From CAVVFX01 sp963747535 (GTDB lineage Bacteria > Acidobacteriota > Terriglobia > Bryobacterales > Bryobacteraceae): DNA of 64,000 bases. Below are positions 53,583 through 62,737 of the stretch, in pieces (positions within the stretch are counted from its first letter, which is position 1; the number at the start of each line of letters is the position of its first letter). The notes below the pieces were generated by a model. That model was not told the origin of the DNA. It made no database searches and saw nothing but the letters and a program-made list of their open reading frames with translations. A program made the position numbers and the translations under genes. The stretch is from the NCBI GenBank assembly GCA_963747535.1, contig CAVVFX010000017.1, positions 744,001 through 808,000 of the forward strand, given 5' to 3'.

Positions 53583-56096
53583 CTATTGCAATGCAACCGG
53601 TTCGAGCGTAGCCGGCTCGTTCGCTAACGCACGAGCCAGTTGCACCAGATTCTGGACCGTTTCGGCTTCACCATGGTGCTGCCGCTTGACTTCGTACATC
53701 CTGGAATCGGCGATCGCGAGCAGTTCTTCCGCGTTAGTGCCATCTTCCGGATAGTAAGACACTCCCACGCTTAACCGGAGGAAATCGACGCGGCACACTT
53801 CGTGCCCCGCCCGTGCCACGACCGCGTCTAACCGATCCACCTGGCGACGGATCATATCGGGCTGAGGATCGGGCAGCAGCAGGACGAATTCGTCGCCGCC
53901 CATGCGTGCCGCATAGTCCTCTTCCCGAAGTATCCCTCGGAAACCGTGGGCCGCTTTTTCGAGGACCTGGTTACCGGCCTGGTGACCACACCGGTCGTTC
54001 ACCTGCTTGAATCCATCCATGTCGGTAACCAGGATAGCCAGACCCGACCCGGCCTCGCCCGCACTTTCGAGCGCCGAGTCGAGGCGGAGGAAGAGCGATC
54101 GGGCATTGGGCAGACCGGTAAGTGCATCGGTGACCGAGGTCTCTTCAGCCTGCACGAAGCGTAGCGCGTTTTCGATTGTGAGACCGGCTTTCGAACTCAC
54201 CGCCAAGAGGACCCGCAGGTGATCCCTCGTAAACGCCCCGCTCTCCCGATGGTACAGGGTGAGCGCGCCGATAACGCCTTTTAGTCCAGGCAGCGGAACG
54301 GACAGCGCCGAACGGTGCACGCTGAACTTGGTAGGGTCTTTCAAATAACCCGGCTCCACTGAGGGATTGCCGTTGATTATTGGTTTGTTGTTCTGGGTTA
54401 CCCAACCCGAGATGCCCTCACCCAGCGGAATCGCAAGGGACGAAAACAGCGCGGAATCTTCACCCGCCGCATAACGGGTCGTCAACCGGTCAGCTTCGAG
54501 TGTGTAGATCGCGACGCCCTGGAAGGGAATGATTGCCTTTAAACGGGCAGCCAGCAAGGCTAATGTTTCATCGACGCGCAGCGAGTTACCGAGGTCGTTG
54601 GTTAGTTCAAGCAGAGTTTGAAACTCTTGCCGCGCGGCCGCGATCGACGAAATGAAACTCGGATGATTGGATACCGGGGCTGCGGCCGAGCTCTCAAACC
54701 CGGCGGCGGGCTCAGTGCCATGCGCGATCCTGACACCGGTTGAAAGCCGCGCCGGCTCTAACGGCTGCCGGCGAGCTATTGCCTCAAATTCGACATACCG
54801 GCGCTCAAGAATATCCACTACGCGAGGATCAAAGCTGGTTCCGCGTTGTGAAGCCACGCAACGCATGGCTTCATCGAGTGGCAGAGCCCTTCGGTACTGC
54901 CGGTCCGAGGCGAGCGCATCCAGGCAATCCACCGCTGAGACGATTCTCGCTCCCACAGGGATCTCGTCTCCCTTCAATCCATACGGATACCCGGATCCAT
55001 CCCACTTCTCATGATGAGCTCGGACAATCGGCACCACCGCATAGGGGAATCCCACGCTATCCAGAATCTCGGCGCCAATCACCGGGTGCACTTTCATTTT
55101 CTCGAATTCTTCCGGTGTCAGTTTCCCGGGCTTCGAGATGATGTATTCGGGAACCGCCAGCTTCCCGATGTCGTGCAACAGCGCCGCGGCTTCCAGCGCC
55201 TTGCGGTCCTGTTCCGCAAGATTCAATTCACGCGCCAGTTCCCGGGCATAAACCTGCACCCGCTGTAAATGCTGGTGGGTAGTACCGTCACGGGCATCGA
55301 TTGCCAGGGCTAGAGCTTGAATAGTCCTCAGGTGGAGATCGGCGATTTCCCCGACATGACGTTTCTCCTCCTCGAGCCGCCCGAGATAGAGCCGATAGGA
55401 ATGATAGACCAGGTAAATTGCGGGAAATACCAGCACGGCACTTTGCCATCCCACCCGCCGGTTCCAGTCGTGGAGAAGGCCCGCCAGTGCCCCGCCGACA
55501 AGATAGTGGGGCGCGGTCCAGAAGAAGTTCTCCATCCACACCCGGTGAAACTTCTTCCCTTCGGTGAGCGCGATGATCATTCCAACCGCGCCGGTGTTGC
55601 AAAGAAAGTAAGTAATCGACGCGCAGAATAACTGGAAATAGAGGTTGTCTGCCGGCCACCTGGATTGATACACGAGGAAAGTAAGCGTGCTCGACAGAGT
55701 GAGGCTGGTAAAGGCAAAGAGGACCTGGACGCTATTGGGCCGCGACCGGGCGGACCAGAACAGCTGCGAGACTCCGCTCAGACTGCCGATTATCACCGTC
55801 TGAGGCAGAGTCAATTCGGTCACGGAAGCGAGCACGAAGAGATAGTGAACAGAGAGAGTGCCGGTAATGCCGGGCAGCCACACTTTCATACTGGCGCACA
55901 TGATTCCGCAGACCAGATAAAGGAGAAACTGGCCCATGTTGGCAGTTCGCCACGTGATGGCACAATAAACCACGACCCCCAAAGAGGCCAGAGTCAGCGC
56001 CCCAATGTACGATTTCGCGGGCAACGGCAGATGCCCGAGATTCTTCTTTTCAACGCCCATTCCAAGAAACCGTCGGATTCCGTTCATTCCATTCAC
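53583..56096 (-). CDS. Membrane HD-GYP / GAF / GGDEF protein
   Basis: Up to 837 residues; starts GTG 56096, ATG 56087 and ATG 56060 are all possible. About seven helices (residues 28-235) form an integral sensor. The HD-GYP domain follows with LLHDIGKLAVPEYI (about 309) and HHEKWDGSGYPYGLKGDEIP (about 369), then a GAF domain (490-645), then a GGDEF domain with an intact active site GGDEF (about 731). The inhibitory RxxD site sits exactly five residues before it (REED). It can therefore in principle both make and degrade cyclic di-GMP, gated by membrane and GAF inputs. Convergent with the PilZ gene. Confidence 0.92.
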   Translation of the reverse strand: MNGMNGIRRFLGMGVEKKNLGHLPLPAKSYIGALTLASLGVVVYCAITWRTANMGQFLLYLVCGIMCASMKVWLPGITGTLSVHYLFVLASVTELTLPQTVIIGSLSGVSQLFWSARSRPNSVQVLFAFTSLTLSSTLTFLVYQSRWPADNLYFQLFCASITYFLCNTGAVGMIIALTEGKKFHRVWMENFFWTAPHYLVGGALAGLLHDWNRRVGWQSAVLVFPAIYLVYHSYRLYLGRLEEEKRHVGEIADLHLRTIQALALAIDARDGTTHQHLQRVQVYARELARELNLAEQDRKALEAAALLHDIGKLAVPEYIISKPGKLTPEEFEKMKVHPVIGAEILDSVGFPYAVVPIVRAHHEKWDGSGYPYGLKGDEIPVGARIVSAVDCLDALASDRQYRRALPLDEAMRCVASQRGTSFDPRVVDILERRYVEFEAIARRQPLEPARLSTGVRIAHGTEPAAGFESSAAAPVSNHPSFISSIAAARQEFQTLLELTNDLGNSLRVDETLALLAARLKAIIPFQGVAIYTLEADRLTTRYAAGEDSALFSSLAIPLGEGISGWVTQNNKPIINGNPSVEPGYLKDPTKFSVHRSALSVPLPGLKGVIGALTLYHRESGAFTRDHLRVLLAVSSKAGLTIENALRFVQAEETSVTDALTGLPNARSLFLRLDSALESAGEAGSGLAILVTDMDGFKQVNDRCGHQAGNQVLEKAAHGFRGILREEDYAARMGGDEFVLLLPDPQPDMIRRQVDRLDAVVARAGHEVCRVDFLRLSVGVSYYPEDGTNAEELLAIADSRMYEVKRQHHGEAETVQNLVQLARALANEPATLEPVALQ

Positions 56097-56185
56097 GCCA
56101 GGAGAAAAGAACCCGGCGCGCGAATGCCTGCGCTTCTATCGGCGCGCCGGGCGAAAAGGTTTAGGGTTCAGGGAAAAACTTGCAG

Positions 56186-57757
56186 TCAGTCCTCTCCGAG
56201 GATGCCAGCCGTCTCGCCCCAAATCACGCCGCAGGCAGATAGTGCGCTTTCCGGGGCAGCGGCGCTCGAGGGCCAGACGGCGTGTGAGTCAGCGCCGATT
56301 CCTCCCCACACGATGGACATGCTCCAGACCGGGCTCGAACCCCACAGTTCGCCGGTAGCCCGCCCAATCGATACAGTTCCGGCTTCGTTGTGGGATGCCG
56401 TGGGTGATCGCGCTGGAAGTTGCGCCAGGTCCCGATTGTTGAGTGCCGCGTTGATATCGAGGTATCCGGCGCCTACGGTAAAGGGATCATAGTAACTGGT
56501 GTAGGAGACACCGGTTTGCGGGTCGGTGGCGACACTTACGGCCGGAAAACTCTTACTGGCGGTCTTCATCAATCGGGCCTTGACCTGATCGGGAGTCAGA
56601 TCCCCGTTCTGTTCGAGTAGCAGAGCCGCCGCTCCCGAAACCACCGGGGCCGCCATACTGGTCCCGCTCAAGACGAAATAGTTCCGCGACACGATGTTCT
56701 GCGGATAGGTAGTGGAGAGGTAATTGCCGTTGGCGCCCCGGTCCGAAACTACGCGATTGCCGGGAGCGACGATGTCGGGCTTCACAATGTGGTCGACGGC
56801 AGTGGGTCCCTTCGAACTATAGCTGGCGACCTGATCGTCTTCGCGTCCATAGGTGCCCATGGTCTTCATGGCGCCCACGGTAATCACGTACGGATCGTTG
56901 CCCGGCGAGGTGATGGTGCCGTAGCCTTGCGTTCCTCCGCCGTCATCCCGTCCGGCGTTGCCGGCTGATGCCACCACGACGATTCCGGCTTTCCACGCCG
57001 CCTCGACAGCCTGGCAGAGAGGATCCTGTTCGGACGATTCAAAGACCGGCCGTCCGAGCGACAAGTTGATTACTCTCACGCCGTAGGTGGACTTCAGCTC
57101 GATGGCGCGATCGATTGCGGCGATCACGGCGCTGTCCGATCCTCCGCCCTCGCCATCCAAAACCCGAAGGTTCAGCAGGTTTGCCTGCGGAGCGATGCCC
57201 TGGTACCTCCCCGAGCTATCGGCCGCGTCGCCTGCGGCGATACCGGCAACGTGGTTGCCGTGGCCATACCGGTCTTCGGTTCCGATCAGGCGTCCGAAGC
57301 TCTCCGCGTAAACCACGCGGCTGCCGTGACCGCCTTTCCGAAGCAGATCGCCCGTGGCCGAGATCCCGCTGTCGATGACCGCGATCCCGATGCCGTTACC
57401 GCTCCACCCGAATTTCCACGCCATGGTCGCATTTACCGCCGCGGCCGTATAGTCGAGTTGTCCCTTTACCGGACGGTCCGGGCTGATATACGTCACGCCC
57501 CGAATCTGTGCGATTTCCGCGAGGGCGCCGGCCGGGACTGTGTAGGCCGCGGCCATCATGTGCGCGAAACCGGCTTTCAGTCTTCCGCCTGTGGAGAGAA
57601 TCGCCTGATGGTCCGGTCCGGCCGGAATGTGGTCGAATTGGACGAGCACATCCACCTCACTCGCTGGCATCGGTTGAAGGTCGGCGGCGATCTTCCTCTC
57701 CTGGCCCGCGGCCAATGGTAGAACGGCCAGCAGTAGGAATAGAAGGAGTTTCTTCAT
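56186..57757 (-). CDS. Secreted subtilisin-like protease (S8), degenerate VWG tail
   Basis: 523 residues from an ATG with AGGGAG eight bases upstream; the open frame upstream merely reads through the neighbour's tail in another frame. Signal peptide KKLLLFLLLAVLPLAAGQ, then an I9-like propeptide (VDVLVQFDHIPAGPDHQA). Catalytic triad: IAVIDSGI (about D128), YGHGNHVAGIAAG (about H167), SGTSMAAPVVSGA (about S364). The C-terminus carries spaced LWG, VWS, VWG, VWP and IWG motifs, a worn version of the NVVWGD repeats in the adjacent paralogue. Gene order and similarity indicate tandem duplication. Confidence 0.92.
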   Translation of the reverse strand: MKKLLLFLLLAVLPLAAGQERKIAADLQPMPASEVDVLVQFDHIPAGPDHQAILSTGGRLKAGFAHMMAAAYTVPAGALAEIAQIRGVTYISPDRPVKGQLDYTAAAVNATMAWKFGWSGNGIGIAVIDSGISATGDLLRKGGHGSRVVYAESFGRLIGTEDRYGHGNHVAGIAAGDAADSSGRYQGIAPQANLLNLRVLDGEGGGSDSAVIAAIDRAIELKSTYGVRVINLSLGRPVFESSEQDPLCQAVEAAWKAGIVVVASAGNAGRDDGGGTQGYGTITSPGNDPYVITVGAMKTMGTYGREDDQVASYSSKGPTAVDHIVKPDIVAPGNRVVSDRGANGNYLSTTYPQNIVSRNYFVLSGTSMAAPVVSGAAALLLEQNGDLTPDQVKARLMKTASKSFPAVSVATDPQTGVSYTSYYDPFTVGAGYLDINAALNNRDLAQLPARSPTASHNEAGTVSIGRATGELWGSSPVWSMSIVWGGIGADSHAVWPSSAAAPESALSACGVIWGETAGILGED

Positions 57758-57785
57758 TGGTGGTCTCCCTGTCTTCATGGATGCC

Positions 57786-59471
57786 CTAGTTTTCGCCGTT
57801 AATTGCGACGACGGCTGTTTCTCCAGTCGGCGTTGCATCGCCCCAGACCACGTTGTCTCCCCACACGACGTTGAAACCCGCCACCGTCGAATCGCCCCAA
57901 ACCACGTTGTCACCCCACACGACATTGTTCGCGAGCAACGCCCGCGAGCCCAAGACGGTAGATAGCGAATAACCCGCATCGCCCCAAACCACATTCGATC
58001 CAGCCACGACGCTTACTGTGTTCGTTTTGCTGTTGTAGGTCACGCTGGGTGAAAGCGCCGTCTGGCCTGCCGGAATGGTATCGGTGTTACTGAGCGCTGC
58101 CCACGTGTCCAGGTAGCCGGCGCCCACCGTGAAGATGTCGTATTGAATCGTGTAGACGATACCCGTCGTAGGGTCGGTCACCGTGCTGTACTGAGGGAAG
58201 GTCTTGGTGGCCGTCTTCATCAACTTGGCTTTCACCTGGTCCGGCGTTAGCGACGGGGTCTTCTGTAATAGCAGAGCAGCACTACCCGAAACCATCGGAG
58301 TTGCCATGCTTGTACCGCTCAGCGTGAAGTAGTAGTTCGATCCCTGGTTGGCGCCGTTCACCATGTAATAGCTGTCAAGCACTTTGTTCGCCGGGTATTC
58401 ATTGGTCAATGCCAGACCGGCCGGCAGAGCTGAGTTGATCCTGTTGCCTGGCGCCACCAGGTCTGGTTTGACCACGTGGTCGAACAACGTCGGGCCTTTG
58501 GAGCTGTAACTGGTCATCATGTCGTCGCTGCGGGTCAGCGTCTTCTTATCATTCATCGCGCCCACCGTAATTACGTAGGGATCGTTGCCGGGCGCGTCGA
58601 TGGTTCCGTAACCATTGGTTCCCGCGCTGTTATTCCGGCCGTCATTTCCGGCCGCGACCACTACGACGATGCCGGCCTTCCAGGCCTGCTCAACTGCCTG
58701 GCATAGCGGATCCTGCGTATAGCTCTCCATTGCCGGACGGCCCAGCGAGAGATTGATGATCCGGATGTTGTAAGTGGACTTGAGCGCGATCGCCTGCTCG
58801 ATGGCCGCAATCACCATGCTGTCGGTACCGGCACCGTTCTGGTCGAGCACCCTCAGATTGACCAGGTTCACGTTTGGCGCAATCCCCAGAAAAGTGTGCG
58901 TGAACCCTGAGCCGGTGGACATCGCGGCATTCCCGCCGATGATCCCGGAGACGTGCGTGCCGTGGCCGTAGCGGTCAAAATAATCGTTGCCGACGGTCGG
59001 ATTGAAGTCTTGATTGTAGACCACCCGGCTGTTGCCGTTGGAGCCATGCAAATCGGGATGGTCCATGATTCCGCTATCGATGACGGCAACGGCGATTCCG
59101 GATCCATTGAATCCATACTGCACGGCGATATTCGCGGTTGTGGTGGGTTCGGCATACTCGAGCATCCCCTTGACGGGGCGGTCCGGCGAAATATAATCCA
59201 CGTCGGGATCGTTGGCGAGGTTCTGCAGCGCAGCGCCAGCCGTTGTATAGACCGTGGCATTCACCACGCCCAGGCTGTTCACGAACGTCCCGCCCGTTCC
59301 CTCGGCGCGTTGACGGTTCTGCGCTTGAGGCGGAACCTTGTAGTGGACGATCACGTTGAGGTGTTGATTTGACGGGGCGTTCTGTAAGTCGGGAGAAAGT
59401 TTGTTGTTACCGGCGAAGCCAAGGGCTCCGGAGATCAGCATCAGCAGTACCGCGTTGGAGGTTTTATTCAT
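57786..59471 (-). CDS. Secreted subtilisin-like protease (S8) with NVVWGD repeats
   Basis: 561 residues, signal peptide TSNAVLLMLISGALGFAG, propeptide (HLNVIVHYKVPPQAQNRQRA), catalytic triad in VAVIDSGIMDHPD, RYGHGTHVSGIIGG and FTLSGTSMATPMVSGSA. The last 85 residues contain five NVVWGD hexapeptides (57837-57995), four of them as two directly joined pairs. The core is closely similar to the downstream paralogue, including QDPLCQAVEQAWKAGIVVV, 28 bases away in the same direction. An exported endopeptidase; the tail may serve surface attachment or secretion, which is inference. Confidence 0.93.
   Translation of the reverse strand: MNKTSNAVLLMLISGALGFAGNNKLSPDLQNAPSNQHLNVIVHYKVPPQAQNRQRAEGTGGTFVNSLGVVNATVYTTAGAALQNLANDPDVDYISPDRPVKGMLEYAEPTTTANIAVQYGFNGSGIAVAVIDSGIMDHPDLHGSNGNSRVVYNQDFNPTVGNDYFDRYGHGTHVSGIIGGNAAMSTGSGFTHTFLGIAPNVNLVNLRVLDQNGAGTDSMVIAAIEQAIALKSTYNIRIINLSLGRPAMESYTQDPLCQAVEQAWKAGIVVVVAAGNDGRNNSAGTNGYGTIDAPGNDPYVITVGAMNDKKTLTRSDDMMTSYSSKGPTLFDHVVKPDLVAPGNRINSALPAGLALTNEYPANKVLDSYYMVNGANQGSNYYFTLSGTSMATPMVSGSAALLLQKTPSLTPDQVKAKLMKTATKTFPQYSTVTDPTTGIVYTIQYDIFTVGAGYLDTWAALSNTDTIPAGQTALSPSVTYNSKTNTVSVVAGSNVVWGDAGYSLSTVLGSRALLANNVVWGDNVVWGDSTVAGFNVVWGDNVVWGDATPTGETAVVAINGEN
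57837..57995 (-). repeat. Coding NVVWGD hexapeptide repeats
   Basis: Five 18-bp units at 57978-57995, 57909-57926, 57891-57908, 57855-57872 and 57837-57854 (- strand order). Units 2+3 and 4+5 form two 36-bp dimers that share codon choices (GTCGTG in the first half, GTGGTY in the second), so the dimer was duplicated as a block. Confidence 0.85.
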
Positions 59472-59849
59472 ATTGGACGGTGTTCCTTCAGCCCCTCCAA
59501 AAGCACCTCCATCGCCATTCCATGGCCTGTATAACTCACTGATAATAATTGAGTTGCTACCACTAAAGTGTTTCTCTTAGGAGACACCCTGTCAGCCGAT
59601 ACTGTGTCGGAAAAGCCGCCAACCCGCTCAAACTGGTGGGGTTCGGCGATGGGCACGCCGTTGGGACATTTTGTCCCCGCCGGCCCGCTAACCGTTACCG
59701 GTGAGTTGAGAGGATCAAAGCCATGATTTCCACGTGAAATCACCCTGATTATCTTGTTTATTGCTATGCGGTCGGAGCCAAAAGCTGAGAGTCAGAAGGA
59801 CGCAGTCGCGGCGCGAGGACGTAAAGGCCCGTCGCCGGGCTCGAACTTG
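59472..59849. other. Intergenic region, no gene seen
   Basis: Lies downstream of the TPR lipoprotein gene and upstream of the subtilase on the same strand. Short frames in it lack ribosome sites. A C/G-rich stretch at 59610-59700 could fold, but I recognise no known RNA. Confidence 0.4.
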
Positions 59850-62102
59850 CTACCATCCCTGTTCCTTCTTCTCCAAATCAGGGTCCTTCACGAGGGCGGC
59901 CTGCATATTTTTCTGACCCTGATCCTGATTCCCCGACTTGAAATAGCACATCGCCAGATGGAACTGTCTCCTGGGTGTCGGCTGACTGGCGAATGCGTTC
60001 TTCAGATAGTCAAGGGCTGAGCCGTAAAGACCTTTCCTGAAGTAGACCCACCCCAGCGTATCTTGCACCGTGGGGTTGTCGGGTACAATCTCCGCCGCCT
60101 GTTGAGCGAATTTCAGCGCTTCATCGGGTTTATCGATCGCCAGATTGTAGGCTAGATTGTTCAATGCCGACAGATTGGAGCGGTCCACATCCAGTACCGC
60201 CCGATACGCCGCGATGGCATCGGCACGCCTCCCGGACGCATCGTCGAGGTAGGCCAAATGCAACAACGCAGGCACGTTCCCAGGATTCGCCCGGATGATG
60301 GCAGTCAGCCGCTGCCGCGCGCTGTCGACGAGATTCTCCCTCTGGTCCAGTTCGGCTAAAGCGAGATCCGCGGTCACAAATTTCGGGTCGGCGGACTTCG
60401 CCGCCTCGTAAGCATTGCGCGCCTCCGCCAGATTGGCCGCGCCTGCGTACGATCGCCCCAAAAGAAGATGAAGCGGAGCAGACTTCGGCTGCGATTCAGC
60501 AATCTGCTTGAGCCTCTCCATCCCCCTGGCGGGTTGCTTCTGCGCAAGGTAGCTATCGAAGACGAGTTCTGCCGCGCGCACATCATCCGGCCGCGATTTG
60601 AGCACCTCCTCCGCGTCGGCGCGCGCACCCGGGTAGTCACGTTGCGACATTCTCAAGGCCGCGTTCTGAAGAAGGAGTTCCGCGTACCTGGCGGTTTTCA
60701 ATTCCGCATCTAATTCGGCCTGCAAAGTCGTTGTGTCGCCAGTAGCGAAAAGAGCCCAGTTGCGCCGAGTCACGACTCCCAACGTGTGTTGCTGGTCGCT
60801 GGGCGCCCTGCTCAGCAGCGCAAGCGCCGATTTGCCGTCGTTCGCACTGATAAAGTAATCCGCCAGCGCCAGGCGCGCAGCCAGCATACCGGGTTTCAAA
60901 CGCAGGACTTCATCCAGCTCCTGACGTTCATTCCGCTGCATACCGCGCGCTTTGTATACGCTCGCCAAAGCAAAGCGAGCCTCGGCGGACTCCGGTTGAA
61001 AATGCAAAACCTGCTGTAGATCGTTATCGGCTTCAATGGCTTTTCCCGATTTCAGAAGGAGCGCACTCCGCTGCAGGAGAGCATCCGTGTCCTTGGAGTT
61101 GCGTTTCAAGGCACCGTCCAAGAGCGCACGGGCTTCAGCCGTCCGACCCAACTCCTCATAAGCCTTGAGGAGTCTCGTGCGTGCGGGTCGATCATCCGGA
61201 TCCTCTTTCTGCAATTTCTCAAACTCCCGCAAGGCTTCTTCGCGCCGGCCGTTCGAGTATAAGAAAACCGCATGGAAGGGCTTATATTGCTTGTCGGGCA
61301 TTGCGGCGACGCGCCGGTATGTCTGCTCCGCCTCCTCCATGCGTTTGCCTTTCGTTTGAATTTCGCCAAGCGCGAGTAAGGCTAGCCCACTCCCGGGATC
61401 CAGGCGCAGGGCACGCTGGAACTCCGGTTCCGCCTTCTCCGGTTGCTTGAGCGCCACGTAGAACTGCCCGATCGCCAGTGCGGCGTCGACCGACTGCGGA
61501 GCGCTGGAGACAGCCTTCTTCAATATCTCCTCAGCTCCTCTAGCATCCCTCTGGGTCAGTTTCAACCATGCCAGATCCGCAGAAGCATCCAGATGAGAGG
61601 GGAACTTCTCCAGAGTGTCCCGCAGAAGCTTCATGGCGTGATCGGTCTTTCCAAGTTTCCACTCTGCCAGGGCAAGAGTGTCGCTCGCTTCGGTGTTGTC
61701 CGGCGAACTCGCCATTATGCCCTGAAGGCGAGAGGATGCCTGCTTGAGCAGGTTCTTATTTCTGGTGGAGGCCAATATTTCAGCAAGTTTTAGCTGTGCC
61801 TCGGCGTGTTGAGGATTGAGTAATGTTGCGTTACTGAAGGCAGACGCAGCCGATTGGGGGTCGCCGGCAGCCAGAAAACAGAGGCCCAACTGATAGTACG
61901 GCTCGGCGTCTTTGGGCATTACCTTGGAGGCATTCTTGAACTCCAGGAGAGCGCGCGCATAGTCCTTATTCGCTAATCGCAATTTACCATTGGCAAGGTA
62001 CTTTATTTCTCTGGCTTGCGGAGACTGGTTACAGGCGCTTGAAAGGGACCCGAGGACCAAGATTGAAGAGCACAAACAGCGGATCGTGTTTCTTGTAGGC
62101 AT
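59850..62102 (-). CDS. Large TPR lipoprotein of PEP-CTERM-system type
   Basis: About 750 residues. From the ATG at 62102 the signal is TIRCLCSSILVLGSLSSAC with a lipobox (LSSAC), so the protein should be an outer-membrane or periplasmic lipoprotein. The rest is about eighteen consecutive TPR units (ANKDYARALLEFKNASKVMP, AEPYYQLGLCFLAAGDPQSA ... YFRKGLYGSALDYLKNAFAS). Length and lipidation match the PEP-CTERM-associated TPR lipoprotein family (PrsT/TIGR02917-like), and a PEP-CTERM protein gene is the next gene, divergent. An ATG at 62159 would spoil the signal peptide. Confidence 0.8.
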   Translation of the reverse strand: MPTRNTIRCLCSSILVLGSLSSACNQSPQAREIKYLANGKLRLANKDYARALLEFKNASKVMPKDAEPYYQLGLCFLAAGDPQSAASAFSNATLLNPQHAEAQLKLAEILASTRNKNLLKQASSRLQGIMASSPDNTEASDTLALAEWKLGKTDHAMKLLRDTLEKFPSHLDASADLAWLKLTQRDARGAEEILKKAVSSAPQSVDAALAIGQFYVALKQPEKAEPEFQRALRLDPGSGLALLALGEIQTKGKRMEEAEQTYRRVAAMPDKQYKPFHAVFLYSNGRREEALREFEKLQKEDPDDRPARTRLLKAYEELGRTAEARALLDGALKRNSKDTDALLQRSALLLKSGKAIEADNDLQQVLHFQPESAEARFALASVYKARGMQRNERQELDEVLRLKPGMLAARLALADYFISANDGKSALALLSRAPSDQQHTLGVVTRRNWALFATGDTTTLQAELDAELKTARYAELLLQNAALRMSQRDYPGARADAEEVLKSRPDDVRAAELVFDSYLAQKQPARGMERLKQIAESQPKSAPLHLLLGRSYAGAANLAEARNAYEAAKSADPKFVTADLALAELDQRENLVDSARQRLTAIIRANPGNVPALLHLAYLDDASGRRADAIAAYRAVLDVDRSNLSALNNLAYNLAIDKPDEALKFAQQAAEIVPDNPTVQDTLGWVYFRKGLYGSALDYLKNAFASQPTPRRQFHLAMCYFKSGNQDQGQKNMQAALVKDPDLEKKEQGW

Positions 62103-62737
62103 GGATGAATAGGTAGGGTTCAGAACCCGGTTGAGAAGCGGTAGCACGCGAAGGACCATTTGTAATACAGGTTGCTCTTAGGAATCGGCGCTGGGTCGTA
62201 CTTGCGTTGGGAGCCGGCCCGGCGTGGTCGGCTCCGTGGCGCCTCCTAACCGCAACCACGGCAGTTTTTCCTTGAAGCCCAGGAAGCGGCAACTCTTCCT
62301 GTTGTTTTGACAGTTCATGGGCCTATACAGGCTTCCCGGCCAGCTTCTGGCGAGCCTGCCGCCTCGGGCGTGCATGACCGCCGGGACGCCCAAGGACCTG
62401 CTATCTCGCACATCTCAAGTTCGCCCGCCGCGAACATGCTCGGTGGCCGCATCGACAAAAGCTACGAACTCAGATGGTGGGAGAATTTCGAATTTATTTG
62501 GTTTTGTCCCAGATTCTTACAAATAGTACACGCAACCAGCTTCGCCTTAAATAGTTGATAATAAATAACCTAGTTAATGGCCCCAAACGTGTTTAGTATT
62601 CCTATTGAGGGGCGCGAGGAGGCGGGGTACGAGTGTGTCTTTGCTTGGAATAATCCGAGCGACTGCCACAGCCGCATTTCGAAGTGTCGGAACGGGGCAC
62701 CACGTGGACCTCAGAATCGAAAAATGGAGGCATTAAA
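62103..62737. other. 635-bp divergent regulatory gap
   Basis: No coding region supported. It must contain promoters for the TPR lipoprotein (- strand) and the PEP-CTERM gene (+ strand). An AT-rich block at 62500-62600 is the most promoter-like part, but no -35/-10 or -24/-12 pair fits well. GGAGG at 62726-62730 is the ribosome site of the PEP-CTERM gene. Confidence 0.45.

Noticed and set aside
57758..57994. N-terminal extension of the downstream subtilase frame (WFGA/TTWSGA motifs)
   Set aside because: It is the NVVWGD-coding DNA of the neighbouring gene read in another frame; the true start has a ribosome site at 57757.
62307..62329. TTGACA ... TATACA pair
   Set aside because: The spacer is only 11 nt, too short for a functional promoter.
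62540..62737. Sigma-54 (-24/-12) promoter for the PEP-CTERM gene
   Set aside because: TGGCCCC is present but no GC doublet lies at the -12 position; the match is too poor.
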